Below, piece by piece: positions 1 through 10,741 of a DNA stretch of 64,000 bases; the first letter of the stretch is position 1; every line of letters starts with the position of its first letter. The notes beneath the pieces are model-generated. The model saw nothing but the letters and a program-made list of their open reading frames with translations, was not told the origin of the DNA and did not search any database. Position numbers and translations under genes: made by a program. Source of the DNA: Pohlia nutans (lineage: Eukaryota > Streptophyta > Bryopsida > Bryales > Mniaceae); NCBI GenBank assembly GCA_022496805.1, contig CM040100.1, positions 15,529,009 through 15,593,008 on the forward strand, written 5' to 3'.

Positions 1-816
1 ACCAACTAGAAGTGCTGGTGTTGTAGTAATTCATAATCGTAGGCTATGAATCTACATCTAGTCTCCTCTCTAAACACTAACTGTGACTCATTCTCCATTT
101 TGCAATCATCATGATGCAGGCCGCGACAAAACATTGCACATAAAACTAAGGTGTTTTAATTATCCCTGCAGCTATCAAAATCTGGTGGACTTCGTCCATG
201 CTTAGAGTAGGGGCATGGATGAACGTGTCGACTTTGTAGTCTAGCTTGCATAAGAAGCGAAAGACATAGTAAAGGTGTTTGCAGTTGACGTACATTCCAC
301 GCCTTCCGATTGCGGAAGAAGTCATGCTGTTATAATGCGAGCATGTATAAGCCGGAAAATTGCAAAGAGTGATGGTGTATACGTTCGCGTTAGGTTCGAC
401 TCATGATTGCAGGGCAATTATCGCACCTAGTCCCGGATATGGAAGGAGGTTCACTCGGACAATAGTTGCCTTCACGTTGCGAGCACTCTCCCACTGGTTT
501 CGGTGAGCTTCTGTGGGAGCTTTGGTGTCGCGGCGCACGTTCTTGCCGCTCCGGATGGTAGGGACTCGATTAGAATGGGGTGGTTTAGGATGAGTCCACA
601 ACACCGCCTTAAACACCTTGGACCTTGCAAAGAGACGACGTGGCGAGAGCGGAGTTGTAGATTGAAGGCGGAAGCCGGCCTCTTGTAGCGCCAAGATCTC
701 ATGTTAAGAGAGGTCGGTCCCAGTGAAGACTGGCCAAATATCAGGGCTCTCCAGACGTGTCATAACAAAGCCACGTTTCGGACCATTACGCACCTGGCAA
801 TCTGATCAGGACAGAA
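1..816. other. Left flank, no gene recognised
   Basis: Mixed-composition DNA. Between about 400 and 700 several overlapping reading frames are open on both strands, but none has a recognisable motif, codon bias or splice context. It may belong to the 3' end of the transposon remnant that follows, but I could not find an inverted-repeat terminus here. Confidence 0.5.
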
Positions 817-2206
817 CTAGAAATCTTCAGTATCAGTTCCTTCTGCACGCCACTTCTGTTTGACACCCTTGTAGGTAGGAGCTGCAGTTGTTTTTCCTCC
901 TCTTACGATGACCATCTGGCACTTCAAATTGTTATCTGCTAGTACAGCATGGCATCGTTTCTTGGATTTCTGGTTCATCCGTGCAATGTACCATTTGGTC
1001 ACGTTACAGTCTGTTTCCAAAACGCTTAATGTGAAGGGCACAAGAGCTTGAGGAGCACAAGTCTCATCAGCAGATAATTGAGCATCAGCGGATCTTGTCT
1101 GGACACGGGGGTGCGAGAAGTTGACCTTGTCTAGACGATGGGACTCACATTCGAAACCGATTGGCATGTCTAACTTCCTCTTGGTCAATCGGAAAACCTC
1201 CTTGCCCTCTAGATGCAGTACCCGGTTGCAAAAATCTTGACCCCCCGGCATTTCAGCAAGAGCATCAGCAATCTTTTTTCCGTCTTGTGATTGCAAGGCT
1301 CTTCCTAGTTTCAAGTCCTGTATAGAGGGGCCCGTTCCCGACGCCCCGCCACACAAGTAGGAACGGTAGTTGGTAATTTGCATAAACACCCGCGCCCAGT
1401 CGTCGGTGGTTGCAACAAAGAGGTCTAATCCGCGATTGCCCGAAGACTGCAACCATTTGTTGTGAACAGTCTCCGCAAGATTGCAAGTTGGAACATCCAC
1501 CAATTCTTCCGGAGTAAGGTTCTGAATAGAGAAAGAGGGAAAAGTAAGATAAAATACATTTTGTCTTAAACACATGTCTAGGTCACACTTTCATTAGATA
1601 GTCTTATCGTGCGCATGAACATGAAGTAAGTTTAAGGGAATAGAAGGGACTCACCGTCTCCATGAAACCTCCCCACTAGCGGTAGCGGAAGTGCCAAAAT
1701 GCCAACCAATCTTCTAGTTCTCTGATTGCATCTTCAGTTGCTGCTCCAGAAGAATACTACCATGCTCGAAGCTCCTGATACATGAGATCCGCTTCCGCCA
1801 TAGAGTCAACATCCTTGTACTGCCTGCAAAGCCTGATGTGTTGGTTCTGGAAGGATTTTGCAATGAGCTTCTATGTATGCTTGTGCATGCTTGTAGACCA
1901 ATGAAACAAACAAGTCCTTTCCCGGTCAACCATCACCACGAATGGGTCTCCAAACCCGTAAACAATGCGAACTGCGTTGAAGTTAGCTTGTGCACTTTCA
2001 CACAAAAAGCCTTTGAAGTTAGGCTGAGGCACACCATTTCTCTCCATGACCTTGTTAAGGCAGTTCCAAAACATGACTTGACCATCCGTACCTTCGGGCT
2101 GCATGTCACATACCGCAATCGTCATGACTGTACAATACGTGGAATTGTAAACGTGGAATCGACCCCCAAAAATGCTAAATAATGAGTTCGCAAACTGAAA
2201 AAACAA
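817..2206 (-). pseudogene. Decayed MULE-like transposase-type gene
   Basis: Seen: on the minus strand one frame runs from 2206 to a GTGAGT donor just after 1655. It resumes in phase at 1521 behind a CTATTCAG acceptor and stops at 817. The first exon carries MTIAVCDMQPEGTDG, then FKGFLCESAQANFNAVRI, then DRERTCLFHW; the second carries NLAETVHNKWLQ and a basic tail. Three in-frame TAG codons (1873-1871, 1759-1757, 1678-1676) break the first exon. Known: MULE-type DDE transposases have a catalytic Asp followed by a conserved C..H region, and the D/ESAQ and C-x-F-H stretches resemble that. Inferred: a dead transposase or transposase-derived gene. The N-terminal half is missing or lies in the repeat upstream, and the first residues after 2206 come from repeat sequence. 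The frame is otherwise well preserved, so decay may be recent. The superfamily assignment is tentative. Confidence 0.6.
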
Positions 2207-2700
2207 TTCTCCGAGCAGCTCATGGAGAAAAATACTTAGTCATCCAGACACCCCTTGGGGGGGCGTCGGTACCGACGCCCCCCTAGGGAGTATAATACAC
2301 CATTGGAAAGGTGCTTTCAAGACCTTTCCAACGGTATATCACATGCCTAAAACTCCTAAATATTGAGTTCGCAAACTGGAAAAACAGTCATGCGAGCCTA
2401 ATTTATTTTTTTAAATTTACCCCCCCCTTGGGGGAGCGTCGGCACCAACGCCCCCCCTAGGGCGTATAATATACCATCAGAAAGGTGCTTTCAGAACCTT
2501 TCCAACGGTATATTACACTCCTAAAACTGCTAAATATTGAGTTCGCAAACTAAAAAAACAGTCATGCGAGCTTGATTTTTTTTTTTAAATTTACTCCCCG
2601 TAGGACGTACAGTATACCATCGGAAAGGTGCTTTCAAGACCTTTCCAATGGTATATTACACGCCTAAAATTGCTAAATATTGAGTTCGCAAACTGAAAAA
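2168..2700. repeat. Tandem repeat, ~180-bp units with palindromic GC cores
   Basis: The phrase TGAGTTCGCAAACT recurs near 2182, 2363, 2537 and 2679, giving units of about 180, 176 and 142 bp. Units also share a TTTCCAACGGTATATTAC stretch and, in the first two, a GC-rich palindrome centred on GTCGGTACCGAC (2258-2283 is a perfect 26-bp palindrome). The third unit has lost its palindrome. The left edge overlaps the first codons of the transposase-like remnant. Confidence 0.85.
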
Positions 2701-3360
2701 AAAATCCAGTGGGCCTAAAACTTTTTTAAAAATTTACCCCGCCCTGTGGGGGGTGTTGGTGCCGACACCCCCCTTCGGGGAGGTTAAAAAATTTCATTTT
2801 TTGCTACTCACGCGCCACGCATGGGGGCGATACAAATTTTGCCAAATTTTTAGGCCCCACGCCATGGCCTAGAGCGTGGCATCTAAAATTTTCAAAATAA
2901 TTTACTCTCCCAGGGGGAGGTGTCAGTGCTGACACCTCCCTTAGGGGGGGTAAAAAATTCCATTTTTGGGTGCTCACGCGCCACGCGTGTAGCGCGTGGG
3001 CAGCGAAAAAAAAACAAATATTTTACCCCCCCCCCCTCCCCCCATAGGGGGTGTCGGCACCGACGCCCCCCATGGGGAAGGTAGAAATTTTGCCAAATTT
3101 TTAGACGCCACGCCACGGCCCAAGGCGTGGCGCCTAAAATTTTCAAAAAACTTTATCCCCCCAGGGGGGGCGTTGGTGCCGACACCCCCTTTAGGGGAGG
3201 AAAAAATTTCATTTTTCGGTGCTCATGCGCCACATGCGTGGCGCGTGAGCAGCGAAGAAAAAAACAAATTTTTTACCTCCTCCATACGGGGGTAGAAATT
3301 TTGCTAAATTTTTAGGCGCCACGTCACAGCCCAGGGCGTGGCGTCTAAAATTTTCATAGT
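2700..3360. repeat. GC palindrome repeat block
   Basis: Two types of self-complementary segment alternate. One is a C/G-run hairpin with a core like GTCGGCACCGAC (near 2760, 2925, 3060 and 3178). The other is built on GCGCCACGC/GCGTGGCGC arms (near 2860, 2980, 3115, 3235 and 3330). AATTTTGCCAAATTTTTAG joins them. Apparent reading frames here repeat with the DNA unit and are not credible genes. It separates the two divergent pseudogenes. Confidence 0.85.
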
Positions 3361-3503
3361 AATTTAGGTTTGGGTTTTTCTCTATAGTCATGAATTGTCT
3401 CTCCGTATGAATATTTATATTCCATAGTAATTTGGGTACTTGAATTATGTCATTTGATTTTAGTGTTTGCATTTTTCTCATTTGTTCTGGATTCTTGGCC
3501 TAG

Positions 3504-5340
3504 GTTTCCGTTGCGGACAATGCAGCTCACTTGGACGAGATTATCAATCTAAGTGACTTGGACAGTGACTTTAATTACTTTTGTACCTGCCCGGTTGAGT
3601 TCGAGGAGGTGGCTAGTGTAGATCCCCACCGCTTAGTCTCTGATACTCCTGGTTTGCTCACCAGTGTTTCGTTTACTCCTAGCACCAGTGATGAGTTCAG
3701 TCCCAGTTGCAGCCCACCGTATTCTCCGGTTTCTAGAGAGTATGTACCTACTTCGCTGGCATTGTATGTTCCCAGTTTCCCTCCGGAGTTTGTTCCAGCT
3801 TCTCCTCTAGGATTTGTACCTACTTTCCTTCCAGAGTCTGTTCCAGCTTCTCCTCTAGGATTTGTACCTACTTCTCATCCAGGGTTTCTTTCTTGTCCTC
3901 TTTAGTATCTTCTTACGTCACCAGCGATGACTTGGCCTAGATTACCTCCTTTGTTAGTGGAGACCGTTGAGATTGGCTTCTCATATTCTCCAATTCCTCT
4001 ATTAGGCGTTAGCATCCCAGACTTTCATGGTTTAGGTAGACGGTCAACGTCACAGGGTAGGAGAGTTTGCAGGCGATTGGTCTAGCTCTGTATGTTCGTA
4101 TTTTTGCCTCGGGCAACTTATATTTTGATCCTCTACTTGATTTTCGATTTGACCATGATGTTTCAGAATCCAGTGAATGTCGATATTGGTGCTCATTCCG
4201 ATGATGAAGATCCTCAGCATGCTCTTGGAGAGTCCGATGACGAAACTAGCGACGCCGACGAATTGGATGCGACCGAACTTTCCACTTATCAACTTTGTGC
4301 GATGAACAAACTTAACTCCGTCTCAACGACTGAGCAGCTCCGTATTGCACCAATCCAAGACTCCCGCATGTTAATACCTCTTTGTTGAATGGTGACAACG
4401 CCCATCGTTCGGCCAGCTTTGTCTTGTGATCTTATGCTCGAAGCTGACTTTGTTCACGGATATCGCGATCGAGTCGCAGTGTTCTAGGTTTCTACAACGG
4501 ACCAGCAAGGTGTTGTTCACAATGTCTCCGATGCTGATCGCCAAGCTTGGAGTATGCATTGGCAAGCTGCGGATTCGCTATTCGAAGAGTTCCTGCTCAA
4601 CAGACCTTCGCTGCACCATTTGAGGAATGTCAAGTTTTTTGTTTGCAATGGTAACCACGGATTGCAAGTGTGGACGAATGTGATCTCCCAGGATCACTCA
4701 AGAGAGATGAAGTAGCATTACTCCATTGATTCCAGCGTTGATACCAAGGGTCGTATCGGCGCTGTGATGCAGGCTATGAACGACATTAATAAGTAAGTCA
4801 TGTTCAAATCTAATTCATAGATTGCTGTTTAGGCATTTTATTTATATCGTCATTGAATCATTTGCTGAAATCGGTCTTTGCAGAGCTACCAAGAATTCGC
4901 ACGTCAAGACGAACTTGGTTCATGATTTGCACCAAGTTTGCAAATTCGGATTGATGCCGGTCGAGCAGATGAAGGGCATCATCAGTGCCTCGGATTTCGA
5001 ACGTGCTAAGACCTATGTTTGTCAATCGTGGTTTAGTCTACCTGCGGACATCTTCACCACACTAATATTTCGTGTAAGTCCATCCAACTGCTCGCGTGCT
5101 GTCACTTCTCTTACATCCAATTACAATATCTTATTTGTCTTCTCATATTTCTGTTTACAGCAAGACATAGCAATGGCTGGAGATGAAGAAGTAAAGAAGC
5201 ATTGTAAGAACGCGGCGGAAGAAGATACAACAAGTGCCGGCATAAAGACGACTTACTTGAAGGGCGTGAAGGACAAGACTTCACAGTTGAAGGCAAGTTG
5301 CGGAAGATGACTTCTGTTGCGAATCCGATCTACGGTGACC
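3504..5340 (+). pseudogene. 5' part of decayed ParB-like/methyltransferase-like gene
   Basis: Seen: one frame links proposed exons 3504 to about 4089, 4167-4792, 4884-5073 and 5161 onward, with consensus splice sites and matching phases. Exon 1 is acidic, then proline-rich, with near repeats of the type VPASPLGFVPT. Exon 2 starts with an acidic stretch and carries DFVHGYRDRV and FFVCNGNHGLQVW (about 4634-4675). Exons 3-4 are charged and helical. Breaks: TAG 3903, TGA 4386, TAG 4485, TAG 4713 and a frameshift near 5290 (the neighbouring frame continues with NPIYGDR). Known: ParB/sulfiredoxin-fold proteins carry a D/N-G-x-H-R motif; here NGNHG has lost the Arg. Inferred: a ParB-like module, supported mainly by the methyltransferase-like continuation at 7.2-8.1 kb. 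It could instead be an unrelated transposon accessory protein. Confidence 0.45.
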
Positions 5341-5589
5341 GGATACTGTGTTAGTCGAAAAAGCTTGGTGAACAAACCACCCAAGGAAATGTATAGTGGA
5401 GGTTCTTTGGTTTAAGGAAGGTCAGATAGTCTATTGTAACGTAATTAAGGTCACTTATGAGGTAATTTTCTATTGTAGTTTGATTATTGGGAGAAATAAA
5501 GATAAATTAACCCATTGGATAGAGGTATAGGAAACACTCTTTAATCTATCTCTAATTTCTGTCCATGACTTATGAATACAACAATACAA
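5341..5589. other. Gap inside the methyltransferase-like pseudogene
   Basis: No open frame continues cleanly. A short neighbouring frame after 5310 looks like leftover coding sequence (YGDRILC), then the sequence becomes AT-rich. Either the exons carrying the catalytic centre were deleted here or this is intron. Confidence 0.4.
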
Positions 5590-6830
5590 ATATGCAGTCC
5601 CTGTCTTATCCTAGTGTGTTGGCTTATAAACAAAGGCAGCTTTTAGCCTGAAGGGATTACAAAACATATAGCTCAAGGCACGAAAGTGACAATTTCCTGT
5701 TGCATTTGCTCAAGGCATAACCTCACCGAATTTGCTTATAGCATCACTCATTCATCACTCATGTATCCAAGTATTGCTTATAGCATGTTGTTCCTTTTAT
5801 TGCTCAAGGCAGTTCTTATATTAATTTGCTTATAGCATTCTTTTTACTCCTTTGCTCAAGGCTTTACAACACCAGGTTATTATTTTCAGTATTCTTAACC
5901 ACCTGCACACACTGCTTTGAGCATACACAAAAGACTTAATTGCTTTAAGCCTGATTAATTTGCTTGCAACAGAAGTACATCAACACTAACTGTTGCTTAC
6001 AGCATTAACAGACCACTATTAGCTTTAGGCTTTCTTACTTCAACAGGTTAACAAATAATTCTCTCTTTCTCAACTACCTCAACTTTGGAATTTATAAAAC
6101 TATTGCAATTACTATTGCACTCACTTGTTCATGCGCATCAATTATTGCTCAAAGGCTCACACTCTTATCACCATAAACTATTGCTTTAAGCAGTTACAGT
6201 ATCACTAATTATTTCAAAGTTTAATTGATTCATCCCACAGGTTCATCTTATAACTGCACATACTCAAGTTTTATTAACTCAAACAATTGCTTTAAGCACA
6301 CACATTTACAAACGCTGCTACAGAACCATTACAGTTGCTTTAAGCAGACAAACACTGAGTTAATTGCTTCAAAGTTTTAATCACTTCTTACACAAGATCA
6401 GCGTGAGTACACACATATACAGTTTCCAATAACCTAAACAAATGCTTTAAGCATACATCCATTCATAAACACTGCTTTGAAGCCATGACAATTTCTTTAA
6501 ACAAATAATTACTAAATGGCTTTAAGCACATACAATCACTAACTGTTGCTTTAAGCAGACTCCAGTATTTATCAAACATACATACACAATTTGCTTTGAG
6601 CACTGAAACAACAAAATAGCTTTAAGCTCTGACTGACTTAACAACTCCTTTCACAGGAAATAACACTACTTGCCCAATCACTGGGACTTACACACACAAA
6701 ACTATATGGGAAATGTTTGCTTCAAGCTTTTTATTATGAAATGGTAGTCTTTGCACAGAACAAGATAAACTTGCACATAAAAAGGAATTGGAGCCAGATT
6801 TCTCATCTGATACTGCTCCAAGCTCAAAAA
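5590..6830. repeat. Dispersed array of TGCTTTAAGCA-like palindromes
   Basis: More than 20 copies of an 11-bp near-palindrome (consensus TGCTTTAAGCA; variants TGCTTATAGCA, TGCTCAAGGCA, TGCTTTGAGCA) are spread over about 1.2 kb at irregular 25-80 bp spacing. Clear copies lie near 5707, 5732, 5774, 5800, 5827, 5912, 5941, 6182, 6288, 6336, 6442, 6547 and 6592. The spacers are unrelated AT-rich or CA-rich sequence, so this is not an ordinary tandem repeat. It lies between the two halves of the pseudogene. Confidence 0.8.
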
Positions 6831-7205
6831 CAACGAGAGAGAAGAAGGAAAAGCATACTCCTTTAATACTAAACTACAAGCTCAAAGCAACTTCCACAAC
6901 CGGTCTAACCATCCTAACTTCCTAACCGTTTTAAAACTACTTTTAACATCAAAAACTCAAAGAAGTTCACACTAACTCTAAAACTAAAAGTATTAAGAGC
7001 CCTAATTTACACGAAAAATGAAAAAACTCAAATATCTTGCTAACTTTCTACGTTCACATACTGCAAGAGGTTGTTTTGATAGCTTTGACTTCATTCATAT
7101 GTGGTTTTCTGAGTCTTGTGATGCTTCAGACGCAGAGATTTGGCGCCTACCTTCTGGTGAAGAAAGAAGGCTCCAACTTTCAATTCAATTAAGTTTTGTC
7201 TATGA
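6831..7205. other. AT-rich stretch, probable intron of the pseudogene
   Basis: No convincing coding sequence. The open frame at 7018-7266 is out of frame with the methyltransferase-like exon that starts near 7206 and shows no family motif. Confidence 0.4.
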
Positions 7206-8081
7206 ACGAGGTCGGAGTGGACATTGGATCAGACGAGTGGCTGCAGAACTACACCACCAAATCTGACCAAGTAATGAACGGAACCAAGCCCTAGCGCGGA
7301 CCCCGAGAAAAGAGCAAGGGCTTCTGGCAAGTTCTCATTGAGGCTTGTTCTAAACCGGGAGACATTGTTCTTGACTGCAACGCCATGACTGGTAATTTGT
7401 AGTCCTTCCGTTTGTTTGATTCCCTTTGCAATTTGTTGACGTAATTCCTTATGTACATAGACATTCTTCTTACAATCTTCGTGTGAGTGTGTTCCAGGCG
7501 CTTCTATTCATGCATACAGGAATGTCAACCGCCACATTGTGGCTTTGGAGGAGGACAAAGCTATCTATGATGCACTCATCGCTCTTCTTTTGCGTGCAAA
7601 GGCTACCTCCTCTGCACCACGGCCTTCCGCATCGAAGCGCTCTCAAGATCCCGACACCATAGAGATCGTACCGACGCAGATCAAGAGAAGACGTCAGAGT
7701 AAGTATGTTTGTTTGAATTCAAATTGGCTTGCTACATGATGATATCAATATCATGCAGCTCAAAGTACTAATGTTATTTCTATGTTTTATAGACCTTTGA
7801 TCAGATCGAGCCCTCCTCGACAGAAGCCTTTTTTTGCTGCCCGCGGTTTCTTCCCAAGTCCACCGAAACCGTTTGAGCTCCCAGTGTACGTGGAGCCACT
7901 CGCTAGGGCATTTGCTGATAATAGTCTTGATGACGTGGAGATGACAAAGGGAGCTGCTGATACCGGCATTTCACGGTTCATGGATGTAGAAGCTGCGGAG
8001 TCTTCTCGCACCCATAGTTCTAGTTCTTTGTCTAGGACATCATCTGCTACACATGAGGACTCATGTGATGATTCTTCATAG
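7206..8081 (+). pseudogene. 3' part: methyltransferase motif I region and tail
   Basis: Seen: three exons (about 7206-7391, 7498-7698, 7759-8081) join in phase at GT-AG sites. The first contains GFWQVLIEACSKPGD, then IVLDCNAMT; the second starts GASIHAYRNVNRHIVALEED; the third is a Ser/Pro-rich tail ending in an acidic DSCDDSS. One in-frame TAG (7292-7294) follows GTKP, probably from a Trp codon. Known: beta-class N6/N4 amino-methyltransferases end with KP..L...LI...S..GD.VLD.F.GSGTT..A......R..I..E. The order and spacing match, although the glycine loop reads NAMTGAS. The DPPY/SPPW catalytic motif expected upstream is not visible; that part may be lost in the 5.3-7.2 kb gap. Inferred: with the ParB-like exons, a ParB-methyltransferase fusion like those of bacteria and phages, now dead. 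Confidence 0.45.
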
Positions 8082-9939
8082 TGCAGTCTATTATGTATTA
8101 CAATATTTTTTTATGACTGGTAGTGAGACTAAAAGCGCCACTACACTTATATTTTCATACCCTCGTGATTCTTCATATCATTGTCTATTGTATTCTTTGA
8201 TGCCTTCATGAATTGTTATGTTTACGACCGTTTTTCTATAATCCACGCTCAATTTCTATGAATTTGTTAACCCTAAACCAAATTTCAAAGTTTTTTTGCA
8301 TGGATCCCACATTTAGATGAATAAATTCCAAAATCCTATACCCAAATACTCCCTAAACTCTTGATCTTAGTCCCACGGTCATAGGTAATTGTCAAAAAAA
8401 AAAAAAAAAAAAAAAAACACAGAAAAACGTAGGCTTTCAGGCTCTTGGGCTCTCCGACTCCCGCTCTTAGGCTCACATACTAGCATTCCCGTTTTCACGG
8501 TAGGGCGTCCAAAATGTGTAGTGTGACATCGCATAACAAGTGAAATATGACAGTAAAAATTTTCTATTGGTCGTTGAAATTAGTATTTTGGCAGAAAGTT
8601 AACTACAGTGAAAAGGTATTCTAGGATTGTATGTATATTAATAATTTCAAAATAATATAAACTAGTATTTGGACCAAAGTGTGATACATTGCATTTGGTG
8701 ACGTTGTAGTATAAGTACTTAGTTTATTGCCTTAGATATGTTTCATTGAAAATATAGTGATGACAATAATTTTCTACAATTCCTGTAATATAAAGGTATT
8801 GTATTCGAAAAAGAATCCAAAAGATTTTGTGAGCAAGGTGGATATTAGAGGTTTATGGTGACATTTTATGCGAGAGCTTGGTTTGGGATCGTTGGGTTGA
8901 CAATCCGGACACGGTTTGCTTGAGCTTGGTTTGTGATCATCGTGTTGATATAGTTTGCTTCAGCTTTGTTGGTGATTTCAGCTCCTTGACCGTTTTGACG
9001 CATTGACAAAGAAATGAGCACCGAAGCAGCGGCAGTGAGGCATTCACAAGTCAGTTGGGTGTCATAGTTCAACCACTCTTTTTGTTCCATTTGCCTGGAT
9101 GTACCCCGAGTTGTGAATAAATGTGGCCCTCTGATGTATCACAAGCAATTCAATTGTTTTAGTGCGTTCCATTGCATTTCATCATTCCACTATAGTCACC
9201 CATGCAGACTTGCAAAGGCTTCCATTTGATGTGTCACATTGCAACCCTCACACCTTTGCACTAACATATAAACTGAGGCAAAATTTTCCAAATTTTTTTC
9301 TTCCTTATGAACCCATAGAATCACATTTTTTGCAATTTCTTGAGATGGCCCCAAACTAAGGGCAAACCTGAAAAACACGCACTGCCTGTCAAAGTCAACC
9401 CACAAAATCTTAGTCAAACGATATAATCTCCACATCCGTGAATAAAAAATGGACAAACTTTCCCTCTACAAATTCCTCTCTGCACAACACTCGGTGGTGT
9501 TGTCCCCGATGCAATTTTATGGTTGATTGAAAATTTGCCTGAAAACTATTTAAAATAGCTGCTGAAAAGGGTACGATCGTTGAGGGGTTAACTCATGTGG
9601 AATTTTACTTTTCACACAGTCACCCCCCTTGGGTGTACTACATGACCTCCATGGCAAACTAACGGTCGTTTTTGGTAGAAAACTTAGAATTAGGTGTATC
9701 ATTACCTTGTGAGGGATACAAACAACAAGTATGAACAATTGACAAAATAGAGGGGTGACATAGGTATTGAAATGGAAAGATGAATGATGCAATCATAATA
9801 TTCCATAGCTTGTAATGGCTTTGCCTGGCCTCACAAGATAATGTACAACATATTCCACACCAAACAAAACCTTTACCAGTAGCTAATTGGACATATGGAG
9901 TCTGAAGATGATGAGTACACTGCATGAAGGAAAGATAGA
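8082..9939. other. Intergenic, A-run and short repeats
   Basis: No supported gene. An A24 run lies at 8394-8417. A short degenerate repeat of GAGCTTGGTTTG(T/G)GATC type occurs at 8870-8960. Around 9800-9940 there is a partial copy of the small inverted-repeat element annotated next. Confidence 0.6.
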
Positions 9940-10528
9940 CATAACATTCAGTAGCATGCACTGTCATCGTCTTGGCTCTATAGTAGATGCTGTGGAATAT
10001 TCCACACCCAACAGTACTTCATATGTAGCTAAGTGGACATGTGGCAGCTCAAGGTGATGAATAGAGTGCATGAAGGAAAGGCAGTGAACATGAAGGCTAA
10101 GGTGGTTACCCCATTACCAACTGGCGCCTTAAACCAACAGCTAGGGGCATTTTCCACAATCAATGTTGCAATGATGTTGGTTTTAGCATGAGTTACATGT
10201 GCAAATGGGTTCTCTTTTGTTGGTTTTAGTATATGTAAGTGCGGTTATGGATTCGTTGTTGTTGGTTTAAGCATCTTTAGTGTGCAATACAAATCTTCTT
10301 TAGACACAAACAACTCTACCTCTGTGACCTGAATGGAATGTGTCATGCTTCAACTTTGAAAATTTATGACTAATTCATCCTTCATCCAAAAATTATGTTT
10401 CAACTTGTGTTGAAATCTATTTCTTCTTGCCTAACTCTAAAAAACAATAATACTAAATAATATCAATGTCTCATATCCGTATTTCTTATTCAGTTGGGAA
10501 TGGGGTAACCACCTTACTGAATGTTATG
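9940..10528. mobile_element. Small TIR element (family F), split by a MITE
   Basis: It starts CATAACATTCAGTAG and ends with the exact reverse complement CTACTGAATGTTATG. Removing the inserted MITE and one TA leaves 172 bp, matching the 171-bp copy at 36861-37031. Its centre carries the palindrome TGTGGAATATTCCACA. A longer relative lies at 52679-52959. Confidence 0.8.
10100..10514. mobile_element. Stowaway-like MITE, 415 bp
   Basis: Perfect 16-bp terminal inverted repeats AGGTGGTTACCCCATT/AATGGGGTAACCACCT flanked by a TA duplication (10098-10099 and 10515-10516). Family-F copies elsewhere give uninterrupted sites, for example GGCTACTGAATGTTATG near 52943. TA duplication and short TIRs fit the Tc1/mariner-Stowaway group. 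No coding capacity. Confidence 0.85.
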
Positions 10529-10615
10529 GAGCGCATGAAGGCTGATGAATGTAATGATAGTTACAAATAGAACAAATGAATGACAGATAAAATATGATTG
10601 ATTGGGAAAGAAATC

Positions 10616-10619
10616 AAAA
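10616..10619 (-). terminator. Pol III T-run terminator
   Basis: TTTT on the minus strand, about 10 nt beyond the 3' end of tRNA-Leu. Confidence 0.6.
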
Positions 10620-10629
10620 GAGTTTCTTT

Positions 10630-10710
10630 TGTCAACAGTGGAATTTGAACCCACGCCCTTTCGGACCAGTACCTGAAACTGGCGCCTGAGACCAACTCGG
10701 CCATATTGAC
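10630..10710 (-). tRNA. tRNA-Leu (CAG)
   Basis: 81-nt class II tRNA. The acceptor stem GTCAATA pairs fully with TGTTGAC (one G-U). D-arm TGGCCGAGTTGGTC, anticodon loop TTCAGGT giving CAG, an extended variable arm, and a T-arm with GGTTCAAATTCC. Internal Pol III A and B boxes (TGGCCGAGTTGG, GGTTCAAATTC) are intact. It lies 31 nt downstream of tRNA-Ala on the same strand and is probably functional. Confidence 0.92.
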
Positions 10711-10741
10711 GAATGAGGTTTCGACACCTGGAGGGAATCGG

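Noticed and set aside
401..703. Overlapping open frames near the left edge
   Set aside because: Both strands are open at once, with no motif, splice context or repeat logic favouring a gene.
2892..3481. Several 60-100 codon frames in the GC palindrome block
   Set aside because: They follow the DNA repeat and have low-complexity Pro/Gly/Lys content.
7018..7266. 82-codon frame before the methyltransferase-like exon
   Set aside because: Wrong frame for the spliced exons and no recognisable domain.
8866..9090. 74-codon minus-strand frame
   Set aside because: Lies on a degenerate direct repeat; Asn/Ala/Ile repeats mirror the DNA.
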